Part shown: positions 6,553-17,326 of the stretch, in pieces
How positions within the stretch are numbered: position 1 is the first letter of the stretch
Layout: each line of letters opens with the position of its first letter
NCBI GenBank assembly: GCA_016790965.1
Contig: JAEUNZ010000007.1
Location: 1-55,146 of the forward strand
Direction: 5' to 3'
DNA: 55,146 bases
DNA from: SSSZ01 sp016790965
Lineage (GTDB): Bacteria; Pseudomonadota; Gammaproteobacteria; Burkholderiales; Rhodocyclaceae
Translations under genes and position numbers: made by a program
The notes under the pieces: model-generated
Databases searched by the model: none
The model's input: the letters and a program-made list of their open reading frames with translations, nothing else
Told to the model about the DNA's origin: nothing

Positions 6553-7488
6553 GTGCGGCACATCAGTCTCGACCAGCTCTACGACGACAACCGGGACAAG
6601 CTGCTGCTCAACTGGGTTGTCGCCCACGGTGCCGAGCGCCGCATCGAACTCAAGACCTCCAACAATTACGGCGCCGACGTCGTCGGCCACATCAACGTCA
6701 TTCACCCGGAGCGCCTCCAGGTCATGGGCCTGGCCGAGTACGACTGGGTGCAGCGCATCGGCGAGGCCAAGTTCCGCCACCAGTTTCAGGAACTTCTCGC
6801 TGCCCAGTCGCCGGCCATCATCGTCGCCGAAGGCCTGGCGCCGCCGGAAGCCCTCTTCCTCGCCTGCGAGGCCAGCGGCACCCCGCTCCTCACCACACCC
6901 AAGCCCTGCTCGGCAGTCATCGACCTGCTGCGCATCTACCTCTCCCGGCGCCTCGCGGACACCACCAGCCTGCACGGCGTGTTCATGGACGTGCTGGGCA
7001 TGGGGGTTCTGGTCACCGGCGATTCCGGCGTGGGCAAATCGGAACTCGCCCTGGAACTCATTTCCCGCGGCCACGGCCTGGTGGCCGACGACGTGGTGGA
7101 AATGGCCCGCATCGCGCCTGCCACCATAGAAGGTCGCTGCCCCGGCATGCTGCGCGATTTTCTCGAAGTGCGTGGCCTGGGTCTGCTCAACATCCGCACC
7201 ATCTTTGGCGAGACCGCCTCGCGCCGCAAGATGAAGCTGAAGCTCATCGTCCATCTGCAAAGGCCGGCCCAGGGCATGGAAGCACCCCGCCTGCCCCTGG
7301 ATGCCCAGAGCCAGGAAGTCCTCGGCGTCCCTATCCGCAAGGTGGTCATTCCGGTGGCCGCCGGCCGCAACCTGGCCGTCCTGCTGGAGGCGGCGGTACG
7401 CAATACCATCCTGCAATTGCGGGGCATCGACAGCATGCAGGATTTCATCGAAAGACAGCAGCGCATCATGCTTGACGAGGATGCCTGA
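6553..7488 (+). CDS. hprK: HPr kinase/phosphorylase
   Basis: A 311-residue bifunctional enzyme that phosphorylates and dephosphorylates Ser46 of HPr, linking PTS state to metabolism. The C-terminal catalytic domain has Walker A GDSGVGKSELALEL (about residues 156-169), VADDVVEM, and the HprK signature LEVRGLGLLNIRTIFG. The start is GTG at 6553, 11 bp after ptsN. Betaproteobacteria often carry ptsN-hprK as a regulatory PTS without sugar transport. Confidence 0.95.
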   Translation: MRHISLDQLYDDNRDKLLLNWVVAHGAERRIELKTSNNYGADVVGHINVIHPERLQVMGLAEYDWVQRIGEAKFRHQFQELLAAQSPAIIVAEGLAPPEALFLACEASGTPLLTTPKPCSAVIDLLRIYLSRRLADTTSLHGVFMDVLGMGVLVTGDSGVGKSELALELISRGHGLVADDVVEMARIAPATIEGRCPGMLRDFLEVRGLGLLNIRTIFGETASRRKMKLKLIVHLQRPAQGMEAPRLPLDAQSQEVLGVPIRKVVIPVAAGRNLAVLLEAAVRNTILQLRGIDSMQDFIERQQRIMLDEDA

Positions 7489-7539
7489 TTGCCTGATATT
7501 GCAGCGGCATTCCAACCCTACTACCCGCAAGGAAATACC

Positions 7540-7827
7540 ATGAAGACTCTCATCGCCCTCGTATCAATGACCCTCGCTTTTGCCGCCGGCACCGTTCAGG
7601 CCGCTACCGCCCAGCAGAGCAAGATGAAGGAGTGCAACGCCTCCGCCGGTGACAAGAAGGGTGACGAACGCAAGGCCCACATGAAGGAATGTCTGTCGGC
7701 CAAACCCGCCGCCAGCGGAAAAACCGCCCAGCAGGAAAAGATGAAGTCCTGCAACAAGGAGGCCGGCGAGAAGGGCCTGAAGGGGGCCGAGCGCAAGAGC
7801 TTCATGTCCGGCTGCCTCAAGGGTTAA
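7540..7827 (+). CDS. PsiF-repeat secreted protein
   Basis: A 95-residue protein with a signal peptide (residues 1-22, cleavage after VQA) and two PsiF repeats, each pairing two Cys in a lysine-rich segment: KMKECNASAGDKKGDERKAH up to ECL, and KMKSCNKEAGEKGLKGAERK up to GCL. PsiF is named for phosphate-starvation induction in E. coli, but its biochemical role is unknown. AAGGAAATA provides the ribosome site. A strong terminator follows, so it is probably not cotranscribed with the next gene. Confidence 0.88.
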   Translation: MKTLIALVSMTLAFAAGTVQAATAQQSKMKECNASAGDKKGDERKAHMKECLSAKPAASGKTAQQEKMKSCNKEAGEKGLKGAERKSFMSGCLKG

Positions 7828-7843
7828 GCGACGCCGCCCTCCT

Positions 7844-7868
7844 GGCCGGCCCGCCCGGGCCGGCCTTT
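7844..7868 (+). terminator. intrinsic terminator after the psiF-like gene
   Basis: Inverted repeat GGCCGGCCCG (7844-7853) and CGGGCCGGCC (7856-7865), ten perfect GC pairs, followed by TTT and, after a gap, a TTTTT run at 7880-7884. It separates the psiF-like gene from the downstream cluster. Confidence 0.6.
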
Positions 7869-7895
7869 CCCGCCACCCTTTTTCCCCTGCGGACC

Positions 7896-8555
7896 ATGAA
7901 GACAGCGCTCCTCTCCTTCGCCCTCCTCGCCTCCCTGGCCGGCGACGCCAACGCTTTCAGCTTTTCCGAAGAAGAGCAGAAGGAAAAGGCCGCTTCCGAC
8001 GCCGCCCGCCAGCGCCACGCCGCCCTCCTGGCCACGCCTTGCCAGCAGGCCGTCAAGGACAAACGCATCATGGTCATTGTCGGCCAGCGCACGGCCAAGG
8101 GCATGCTTTCCGACCAGGGGGCCTTTTCCGCCCACTTCCAGGCCATCGACAAGCGCCTGAAGCGCCTGGGGCTCAATTCCATCTCCCAGGAAGAAATGAA
8201 GGCCAAGGTCGCCCAGGCGGAGATCGACGCCTACCTGAACAACGACATGGAGGCGGCCCTCAACGCCTCCAAGAAGATGACTTCCGACTTCATCCTGCGC
8301 GGAGTCATTTCCAGCCGCACGGGTTACAACCAGCTGGTTCGCCTGCCCGAGGTCTATGTCAGCATGAGCTTCACCCTCACCGGCGCCGACGGCCGCATGA
8401 TCTCGGAAGCCAGCGGCGCTGCCGAGTCCTACTCCAACAGCGACGTGGGCGGCATGGCGGTGACCCTCATCAACGAGCAGGCCGAGAGCGTCGTCGCTCG
8501 CCTGTACAGCGAGTATTGCCGCAAGACCGGAATCGGCGGCAAAGCCAAGAAATAA
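7896..8555 (+). CDS. secreted protein of unknown function, upstream of CsgG-like and kinase genes
   Basis: A 219-residue protein with a signal peptide (cleavage near DANA at residue 20), then a charged helix (EEEQKEKAASDAARQRHAAL) and an alpha/beta domain. The domain begins with a strand (KRIMVIVG), continues with DKRLKRLGLNSISQEEM and SDFILRGVIS, and ends with SMSFTLTGADGRMISEASG and a C-terminal helix. This order resembles the second ectodomain module of the kinase at 9390 and the CsgG/FlgT-type fold by eye. There are two Cys in the mature part. Function unknown. It lies 18 bp before the CsgG-like gene, so the three probably form an operon. Confidence 0.75.
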   Translation: MKTALLSFALLASLAGDANAFSFSEEEQKEKAASDAARQRHAALLATPCQQAVKDKRIMVIVGQRTAKGMLSDQGAFSAHFQAIDKRLKRLGLNSISQEEMKAKVAQAEIDAYLNNDMEAALNASKKMTSDFILRGVISSRTGYNQLVRLPEVYVSMSFTLTGADGRMISEASGAAESYSNSDVGGMAVTLINEQAESVVARLYSEYCRKTGIGGKAKK

Positions 8556-8573
8556 GCTTTCAAGAGGCCCACC

Positions 8574-9368
8574 ATGAAACTCCGTCCCTTCGCCGCCTGC
8601 TTCCTGTGGGCACTCGTCGGCTCCGCCTACAGCCAGCCGGTCTTCGACAACCCCTCGCCCACCGCCGGCAGTAGTACCTCACAGCAGGCCAACGAGATGG
8701 CCGACAAGGGCATGTACAAGCCAATCGAATACCAGAACGCCGGCAAGCCTGGTCCTGCCATCGTCGTCATCCCCGGCGAGATCAAGAGCGCCAACGCCTC
8801 CTTCACCCAGAAGTTCGGCCCCAACAATATCGCCGACTACGCCGAACTCGAACTGAGCAAGGCCAATTTCAAGATTCTGGAGCGGGCCGACCTGGGGCCG
8901 TTGCTCAACGAATTCACCCTCGCCTACACCATGGGTGACCCCCAGGCGGCGCGCAAGATCCTGCAGAAGGGCAAGTTCAAGACCACCAAGTACGTGGTGA
9001 AATTCGACATCCTCAAGGCTGAGCCGGTGGCCCAGGCACAACAGGGCTTCGACGGCCGGGCCGTGGGTTCGCTCATCGGCATCCTGGGAGGCAGCCGCGG
9101 CTCGGCCGCCGCCGGCGTCGCCGTGGGTTCGGTGCAGACAGGCGAATCCACCGGCGTGTGGATCATCGGCATGCGCTACAAGATCATCGACGCCAACACC
9201 ACCGAGCAGGTGGCCACCGGCTACAGCGAGGAAAAAATGGAACTGGGGGCCAAGGGCACGTCGGTCCTGGGCTTCTCCAGCGGCTCTTCCGGTGGGCTCA
9301 CGCTGGACACCCTGGTGCAGCGTCTGGTGCAGAAGAATGTCTGGGAAATCGATTCCAAACACAAATAA
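8574..9368 (+). CDS. CsgG-like periplasmic/outer-membrane protein
   Basis: A 264-residue exported protein. After a signal peptide (cleavage near SAYSQ, no lipobox Cys), residues 60-145 carry a CsgG-like pattern: PAIVVIPGEI, then ADYAELELSKANFKILER, LGPLLNEFTLAY and KYVVKFDILKAEPV. A glycine-rich segment (AVGSLIGILGGSRGSAAAG) and a strand pair MRYKIIDANTTEQVATGYS follow. CsgG proteins form the curli secretion pore as lipoproteins; this one lacks lipidation and no csgA/B is nearby, so a pore role is not shown. It sits 21 bp upstream of the kinase start, suggesting it works with that kinase. Confidence 0.72.
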   Translation: MKLRPFAACFLWALVGSAYSQPVFDNPSPTAGSSTSQQANEMADKGMYKPIEYQNAGKPGPAIVVIPGEIKSANASFTQKFGPNNIADYAELELSKANFKILERADLGPLLNEFTLAYTMGDPQAARKILQKGKFKTTKYVVKFDILKAEPVAQAQQGFDGRAVGSLIGILGGSRGSAAAGVAVGSVQTGESTGVWIIGMRYKIIDANTTEQVATGYSEEKMELGAKGTSVLGFSSGSSGGLTLDTLVQRLVQKNVWEIDSKHK

Positions 9369-9389
9369 GTGAAGCCCGGGGAGGGCACG

Positions 9390-11792
9390 ATGGCTGAAAT
9401 TCCGCAAAAACTGGGTAAATACGAGGTCCGGCGCGAGCTTGGCCGGGGGGCCATGGGCATCGTCTACGAAGGCTGGGACCCCATGATCGACCGCCGGGTG
9501 GCTTTGAAAACGGTCAAGAAGGATCAGCTTGACCGCACGGAAGTCGACGAAATCCTCTCCCGCTTCAAGCGCGAGGCCCAGGCCGCCGGCCGCCTCAACC
9601 ACCCCAACGTGGTGGCCGTCTATGAGTACGGCGAAGACGCCGACGGCGTCGCCTTCATCGCCATGGAGTACGTCGAGGGGCGCGAGCTCAAGGACTATTT
9701 CGACAAGCAGGAACGCTTTTCCCTGAGCGAAATCGTCCGTTTGATGGGCGAACTGCTCAACGCCCTCGGCCACGCCCACGAGCACGGCATCATCCACCGC
9801 GACATCAAGCCGGCCAATATCTTTCTGCTGAAGAACGGCCAGGCCAAGGTGGGGGACTTCGGCATCGCCCGCATCGAGTCGTCCAACCTGACCCAGGCCG
9901 GGTCGGTCCTCGGCACCCCCGCCTACATGTCGCCGGAGCAGTTCATGGGTCAGCGGGTCGACGGGCGCTCCGACCTCTTCTCGGCTGGCGTGATCCTCTA
10001 CCAGTTCCTGACCGGGGAGAAACCCTTCGCCGGGCAGCTCACCACCATCATGCACAAGGTGCTGAAGGAAGACCCGATAGCCCCTTCGGAACTCAACGTC
10101 CAGGTGCCCTCGGTCTTCGATGGTGTGATCCGCAAGGCCCTGGCCAAGCGCCCCGAGGAACGCTACCAGTCGGCCAAGGAGTTCGTCGCTGCCCTTGCCG
10201 CGGCGCTCAGCGGCAAGGCTGCCGCCCACGAGGACGCCACCGTGGTGAACGCGGGAGCCTCCGAGGATTCCACCGAGGTCTTCAACGAATCCACCGTCGC
10301 CTACCAGCCCCCGGCCGCCGCGCCGGCCTATGCACCCCCGCCGCCCCCGCCCAGCGCTGCGGCGCCGGCCTATCAGGCGCCTCCCCCACCTCCGGCTTCC
10401 AGGCCGGCGAGCGGGAGTCCCGCCGCCGGCAAGCGGCCCTTGCCGTTGTGGGCCATCGCCGCCGGAGTGGGCGCCGTGGTCGTCATTGGCGGTGCGGTCG
10501 CCCTGTTGGGCAAATCGGATGGAGGCGCTCCCCCGGCGCCCGCCAATGCCACCGTCCCCGCCGCGACTTCCGGCGCCGCCCCGACCCCGGCCTCCACCGC
10601 CAGCACCGATTCGCCCCGCCTGCTGACCATCTCCGCCGTGGGTTTTGCCGATTCCAGCGATCCGCGCTTCGCCACCGATTCCAACGCCTTGCGCGCCGCC
10701 CTGCGCGAGGAAACCCGCCGCGATCTGGTGGAAAAGGCCGTCGCCCTCTACGTCCAGTCGGGTTCCCTGGCCCAGAACTACGGCGTCCTGCGCGAAAAGC
10801 TCCTCGGGCGCGGCAACGACTTCATCGAGGCCGTAGTGCAGGAAGACACGCCCCAAGCGGGCAAGGACGGCCTGGTCTCCATGACCGCCAAAGCGACGGT
10901 GCGTATCCGCGACGTGCAGAAATCCCTCAACCAGATGTCCAAGGACGAACGGGTCGATTTCATCCGCAATAATGGCGATCCCCGCATCGCGGTTCAGATC
11001 AGTACGCTGAGCGCCGCAGAAGGGGCGACGTCCAAGCGCTCCCAGATCGTCGAGAACGCCCTCAAGGAAAAGATCCAGTCTTTCGGCTTCCGGACCTGGA
11101 GCGAGGATGGCGGCGACAAGAAGGCCGATTTCCTGGTGGTCGGTGAGGCCAAGTTCAAGAAGCTGTCGGTGCGCCTGGAGGCTTCCGGCTTGGTCATCGA
11201 CCGATCGGCCATCACCTCCTGGACCATCAAGTGCGTGGACAAGAAGACTGGCGAGGAACTCTATTACAACACCGCCGTTCCCCAGCGCATGACCTGGAAC
11301 AGTGAGGACGAGGCCATGGCCGACATCGGCCGCCTCATCGGCGAGGAGTTCTCCAAGGGCTTCTTCCTGCAACACTTCCACTTTGCCGCCCAGAAGGTGA
11401 AGCTCAATCTCGCCGGGCTGCCCGACGACACCATGGCCAAGCGCCTATTGACCGAGATCGCCGGTTTGCGCAACATCCTGGGCGTCACGGCGGGCAAGCT
11501 GGGCAGCGACAGCCGTTACGAACTGGATCTCGCCGGTGGAGGCAGCAATCTTGCCGACCTGATTTCGGCCAGCGTCGCAATGCCCCTCAATCAGAAGTTC
11601 GGTCGCAATTGCTTTAACGTTTCAGGCAGCAACGGCGACGAGGTCAGCATGAACTTCGAGCCCGCCTGCAAGGAACCCGGCGTCGTCGGCCGCCTGGACT
11701 CCACACCCCCGGCCGCCCTGTTCGAGGCCCCGGCGGCCAAGCGGGAGGCCATCGTCAAGAATCCGGAAGTGCTGAAGAAGCTGGCCATCTGA
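9390..11792 (+). CDS. transmembrane Ser/Thr protein kinase with FlgT/CsgG-like ectodomain
   Basis: An 800-residue Hanks-type kinase. The N-terminal domain (about 8-272) has the Gly loop GRGAMG, catalytic Lys in VALKTV, HRDIKPAN (about 136-143), DFG (about 156) and GTPAYMSPE, so it should be active. A Pro/Ala linker (about 305-350) leads to one membrane segment (PLWAIAAGVGAVVVIGGAVA, about 352-371). The periplasmic part (about 410-800) has no PASTA repeats. It begins like LPP20/FlgT N-domains (NALRAALREETRRDLVEKAV) and continues with a CsgG/FlgT-like module (DPRIAVQIS to ADFLVVGEA). The start is ATG 9390, preceded by GGGGAGGG; a GTG 21 bp earlier overlaps the previous stop. A bidirectional terminator follows, and a convergent FHA-cyclase gene is a plausible target. 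Confidence 0.88.
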   Translation: MAEIPQKLGKYEVRRELGRGAMGIVYEGWDPMIDRRVALKTVKKDQLDRTEVDEILSRFKREAQAAGRLNHPNVVAVYEYGEDADGVAFIAMEYVEGRELKDYFDKQERFSLSEIVRLMGELLNALGHAHEHGIIHRDIKPANIFLLKNGQAKVGDFGIARIESSNLTQAGSVLGTPAYMSPEQFMGQRVDGRSDLFSAGVILYQFLTGEKPFAGQLTTIMHKVLKEDPIAPSELNVQVPSVFDGVIRKALAKRPEERYQSAKEFVAALAAALSGKAAAHEDATVVNAGASEDSTEVFNESTVAYQPPAAAPAYAPPPPPPSAAAPAYQAPPPPPASRPASGSPAAGKRPLPLWAIAAGVGAVVVIGGAVALLGKSDGGAPPAPANATVPAATSGAAPTPASTASTDSPRLLTISAVGFADSSDPRFATDSNALRAALREETRRDLVEKAVALYVQSGSLAQNYGVLREKLLGRGNDFIEAVVQEDTPQAGKDGLVSMTAKATVRIRDVQKSLNQMSKDERVDFIRNNGDPRIAVQISTLSAAEGATSKRSQIVENALKEKIQSFGFRTWSEDGGDKKADFLVVGEAKFKKLSVRLEASGLVIDRSAITSWTIKCVDKKTGEELYYNTAVPQRMTWNSEDEAMADIGRLIGEEFSKGFFLQHFHFAAQKVKLNLAGLPDDTMAKRLLTEIAGLRNILGVTAGKLGSDSRYELDLAGGGSNLADLISASVAMPLNQKFGRNCFNVSGSNGDEVSMNFEPACKEPGVVGRLDSTPPAALFEAPAAKREAIVKNPEVLKKLAI

Positions 11793-11809
11793 TCGACACA
11801 GCCCCAAGA

Positions 11810-11837
11810 AGAAGGCCATCCCGCGGGATGGCCTTCT
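11810..11837. terminator. perfect 28-bp palindrome, bidirectional terminator
   Basis: A perfect inverted repeat centred between 11823 and 11824 (arms AGAAGGCCATCCCG and CGGGATGGCCTTCT), followed by GTTTTC on the plus strand. It lies between the convergent kinase and FHA-cyclase genes and can serve both. Confidence 0.85.
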
Positions 11838-11864
11838 GTTTTCGGGTCTCCTGAAGGGCAATGA

Positions 11865-12755
11865 CTACAAGTGCTCGAACTGGGCCAGATCGGCGTTGGG
11901 ATCGCTGCAGGAGGAACCGAAGGAAATCTTGCCCGTGCCACGCAGCAGCATCTCTTCCCGCCGCAGCAGGGTTTCCCTTTCGCCGGCGATGGCAACGTAG
12001 CTGCCGTTGGTGCTCTGATCGACGTAGAAATACTTGTCGCCGCGCCGCTCGATGCGGGCGTGCTGGCGGGACGACTTGCGGTCTTCGATGATGAGGTCGC
12101 AGCTCTGGTCCCTCCCCAGGGTCAGGGCGGGATTCTTGTCGTCCAGCAGGTAGGCACGTCCCCGGTAGCGCACGCAAAGCTTGGTGTTCAGCACGTTGGA
12201 CAGGCTGAGGGAACTGGCCTTCATGGTCAGTTCCTCGGTTTCGTGCCACAGCACCTCGTAGACGTGGACCCCTTCGGCCTTGCCCTTCACCGAGAGTTGC
12301 TCCAGGTCGCGGGTCGATTCCCGCAGCAGGGGGGGCAGTTCGTCGATGGTCTGGACGCTGGTGAGAATCTGCTCGGCCTTGGCCAGACCGACGATGCGGG
12401 CCGCCGTATTGACGGTGTCGCCGAAGATGTCGTTGTTGTCCTCGATGGCGGCACCGAAGTGGAAACCGACCCGGATGGTGAGTTTGACGCCGGACACCGG
12501 GGGCAGGTCACTGACCCGTTGTTGCATCTCCACCGCTGCCTGGAAGGCGGCCTCGGCGGTGGCGAAGGTGGCCATGACCTCGTCGCCTATGGTCTTGACC
12601 AGACGGCCCTGGAAGCCGTCGATGGCGCGTTCCATGCGCTTGATGCAGCGGTCCACAGCCCGCAGGGCTTCGCTGTCCCCCAGCCGCTCATACAGCTTGG
12701 TGCTGCCGGAAACATCGGCAAAAAGCACTGCAAGCCTGCGTTCTACGCCCCCCAT
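11865..12755 (-). CDS. class III adenylate/guanylate cyclase with C-terminal FHA domain
   Basis: A 296-residue soluble protein. The N-terminal class III cyclase domain (about 8-175) shows RRLAVLFADVSGSTKLYE with a metal-binding Asp, KTIGDEVMATF with the second Asp, and GDTVNTAARI. The C-terminal FHA domain (about 205-285) shows LTLGRDQSCDLII, SSRQHARIE and STNGSYV, the Gly-Arg, Ser, His and Asn-Gly positions needed to bind phosphothreonine. It likely makes cAMP (or cGMP), and the FHA domain suggests control by a Thr kinase; the kinase encoded convergently is the obvious candidate. No membrane segment is present. The start ATG is at 12755. Confidence 0.9.
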   Translation of the reverse strand: MGGVERRLAVLFADVSGSTKLYERLGDSEALRAVDRCIKRMERAIDGFQGRLVKTIGDEVMATFATAEAAFQAAVEMQQRVSDLPPVSGVKLTIRVGFHFGAAIEDNNDIFGDTVNTAARIVGLAKAEQILTSVQTIDELPPLLRESTRDLEQLSVKGKAEGVHVYEVLWHETEELTMKASSLSLSNVLNTKLCVRYRGRAYLLDDKNPALTLGRDQSCDLIIEDRKSSRQHARIERRGDKYFYVDQSTNGSYVAIAGERETLLRREEMLLRGTGKISFGSSCSDPNADLAQFEHL

Positions 12756-12821
12756 GATCGCCCCTGTTCCACCACGCTGATTAATCTGGGACCAATGATA
12801 CCAAAATCGGCAGTTCCACTG

Positions 12822-13685
12822 TCATAGCGACGCCATCAGGGGGATGGTGCCGCTCATGGGCTGTTCCTCCCGATCGAAGACGATGTCGCCCTCCGCGACC
12901 GCATCCCCCACCGCCAGGCCGACGAAATCGAACAGATCGGTGTCCGCCAGGTGGGAAGGCACCACGTTCTGCATGGCTGTGAACACGGACTCGGTGCGGC
13001 CCGGGTAACGGCGGTCCCAGTCCTGCATCATCTCGCGCACCTTCTGGCGCTGCAGATTGTCCTGGGATCCGCACAGATTGCAGGGGATGATGGGGAAATC
13101 CATGCCGCGCGCAAATTTGGCGATGTCGGCCTCGGAACAGTAGGCCAGGGGCCGGATCACCACATGGGCCCCGTCGTCGGTCACCAGTTTGGGCGGCATG
13201 GCCTTGAGTTTGCCGCCGAAGAGCATGTTAAGGAAGAGGGTATGGACCATGTCGTCCCGATGGTGGCCCAGGGCGATCTTGTTGGCGCCCAGTTCCTTGG
13301 CGGTGCGGTAGATGATGCCCCGCCGCAGGCGGGAGCAGAGGGAGCAGGTGGTCTTGCCTTCTGGAATCTTCTCCCTGACCACGGAGTAGGTGTCGGCCTC
13401 GACGATGCGGTACTCGACGCCGATGGACTCGAAGTAGCGCGGCAGCACCTCGGCAGGAAAACCGGGCTGTTTCTGGTCCAGGTTCATGGCGACGAGTCGG
13501 AACCTGATCGGCGCCCGCTTCTGCAGGGCCATGAGCACATGGAGCAGGGTGTAGGAATCCTTGCCGCCGGAGACACAGACCAGGACGGTGTCACCGTCGG
13601 CGATCATGGCGTAGTCCCCGATGGCCTTGCCGGTGCGGCTTTCGAGGAATCGGCCCAGTTTCTGGAGGGTATGCGAAGCGTTCAT
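12822..13685 (-). CDS. ttcA: tRNA 2-thiocytidine synthetase TtcA
   Basis: A 287-residue iron-sulfur enzyme that thiolates cytidine 32 of certain tRNAs using ATP. The PP-loop SGGKDSYTLLH (about residues 39-49) and two CxxC motifs (CSLC and CNLC) that hold the [4Fe-4S] cluster are present. Family length and C-terminal extension are normal. The start ATG overlaps the stop of the upstream pteridine reductase gene by 4 bp (ATGA), indicating coupled translation. Confidence 0.96.
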   Translation of the reverse strand: MNASHTLQKLGRFLESRTGKAIGDYAMIADGDTVLVCVSGGKDSYTLLHVLMALQKRAPIRFRLVAMNLDQKQPGFPAEVLPRYFESIGVEYRIVEADTYSVVREKIPEGKTTCSLCSRLRRGIIYRTAKELGANKIALGHHRDDMVHTLFLNMLFGGKLKAMPPKLVTDDGAHVVIRPLAYCSEADIAKFARGMDFPIIPCNLCGSQDNLQRQKVREMMQDWDRRYPGRTESVFTAMQNVVPSHLADTDLFDFVGLAVGDAVAEGDIVFDREEQPMSGTIPLMASL

Positions 13686-14431
13686 GCTGAAAGATGGGCG
13701 GTACGGCCGCCGTCGACGTTGAGAATCTGGCCGGTGACGTAGGGCGCTTCGGCCAGGAGAAAGTGCACCGCCGCGGCGATGTCGCCCGGCCCCCCGGCCC
13801 GCTTGAGCAGCGTGTGGCCGACGATGGCAGCCTGCTCCGGTCCCGGGAACTGCCCGTCCTCGGGCCAGAGGATGGCGCCCGGCGCCACGGCGTTGACCCG
13901 CACCGGCGCCAGTTCGATGGCCAGGGACCGGGTCAGCGCGACAAGTGCTCCCTTGGCGGCGCAGTAAAGGGGGTACCCGGCCAGGGGACGTTCGGCGTGG
14001 ATATCCGTGATATTGACGATGGCGCCGCAGACCGCTGCCAAATGGGGCGCGGCAGCCTGGGAGAGAAAGAGGGGGGCCTTGAAGTTGCTCTCCACCAGGT
14101 CATCCCAGGCGGCTTCGTCGATGCGGCCCATGGGCGTGGGGAAAAAGCTGGAGGCGTTGTTCACCAGTGCGTCCAGGCGCCCGAAGCGGGACACCACGGC
14201 GGCGACGAGCCCGGGTAACAGGGCGGCCTCCCGCAGGTCGGCCTGGAAAGCGGCGGCGGAGTCGGCCCGCTGGGCATTCAATTCGGCCACCAGGGCCTCG
14301 GCCTCCCTCGCCGCGGAGCGGTAATGCACTGCCACCTGCGCCCCCGCCCCGTGCAGGCGGCGGGCGATGACAGCCCCCACGCGCCGCGCGGCGCCGGTGA
14401 TGAGCATGACTTGTCCGCAAAGATTTTCCAT
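13682..14431 (-). CDS. pteridine reductase (short-chain dehydrogenase)
   Basis: A 249-residue NADPH-dependent SDR. The cofactor motif TGAARRVG has the Arg in place of the usual second Gly seen in PTR1-type pteridine reductases. NNASSFFPTP and the catalytic Tyr/Lys pair YPLYCAAKGAL (YxxxK) are intact. It may reduce dihydrofolate or pterins. ATG 14431 starts at the conserved MENLCGQVMLITG; a longer frame upstream has no domain. It is followed directly by ttcA. Confidence 0.88.
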   Translation of the reverse strand: MENLCGQVMLITGAARRVGAVIARRLHGAGAQVAVHYRSAAREAEALVAELNAQRADSAAAFQADLREAALLPGLVAAVVSRFGRLDALVNNASSFFPTPMGRIDEAAWDDLVESNFKAPLFLSQAAAPHLAAVCGAIVNITDIHAERPLAGYPLYCAAKGALVALTRSLAIELAPVRVNAVAPGAILWPEDGQFPGPEQAAIVGHTLLKRAGGPGDIAAAVHFLLAEAPYVTGQILNVDGGRTAHLSA

Positions 14432-14492
14432 GGGACCGCAGTGTACCGCCAAGGGCTCCCGGCGGGGCGTGCTCCAGGAAACTCCCCCTTTC

Positions 14493-17231
<2,739 letters not shown>

Positions 17232-17326
17232 CAGCGCTAGCGACTCACGGCGTCCGCTCGCCCAGCGCAGCATTCGGGTCGCTGGGCTCCTGAGTTCCAC
17301 ATCGAAGAAGCGCAGTCAGTGCACAC

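Noticed and set aside
8679..11381. 900-residue antisense frame across the kinase
   Set aside because: Gly/Gln/Asp-rich shadow with no domain; the plus strand encodes a kinase with all motifs.
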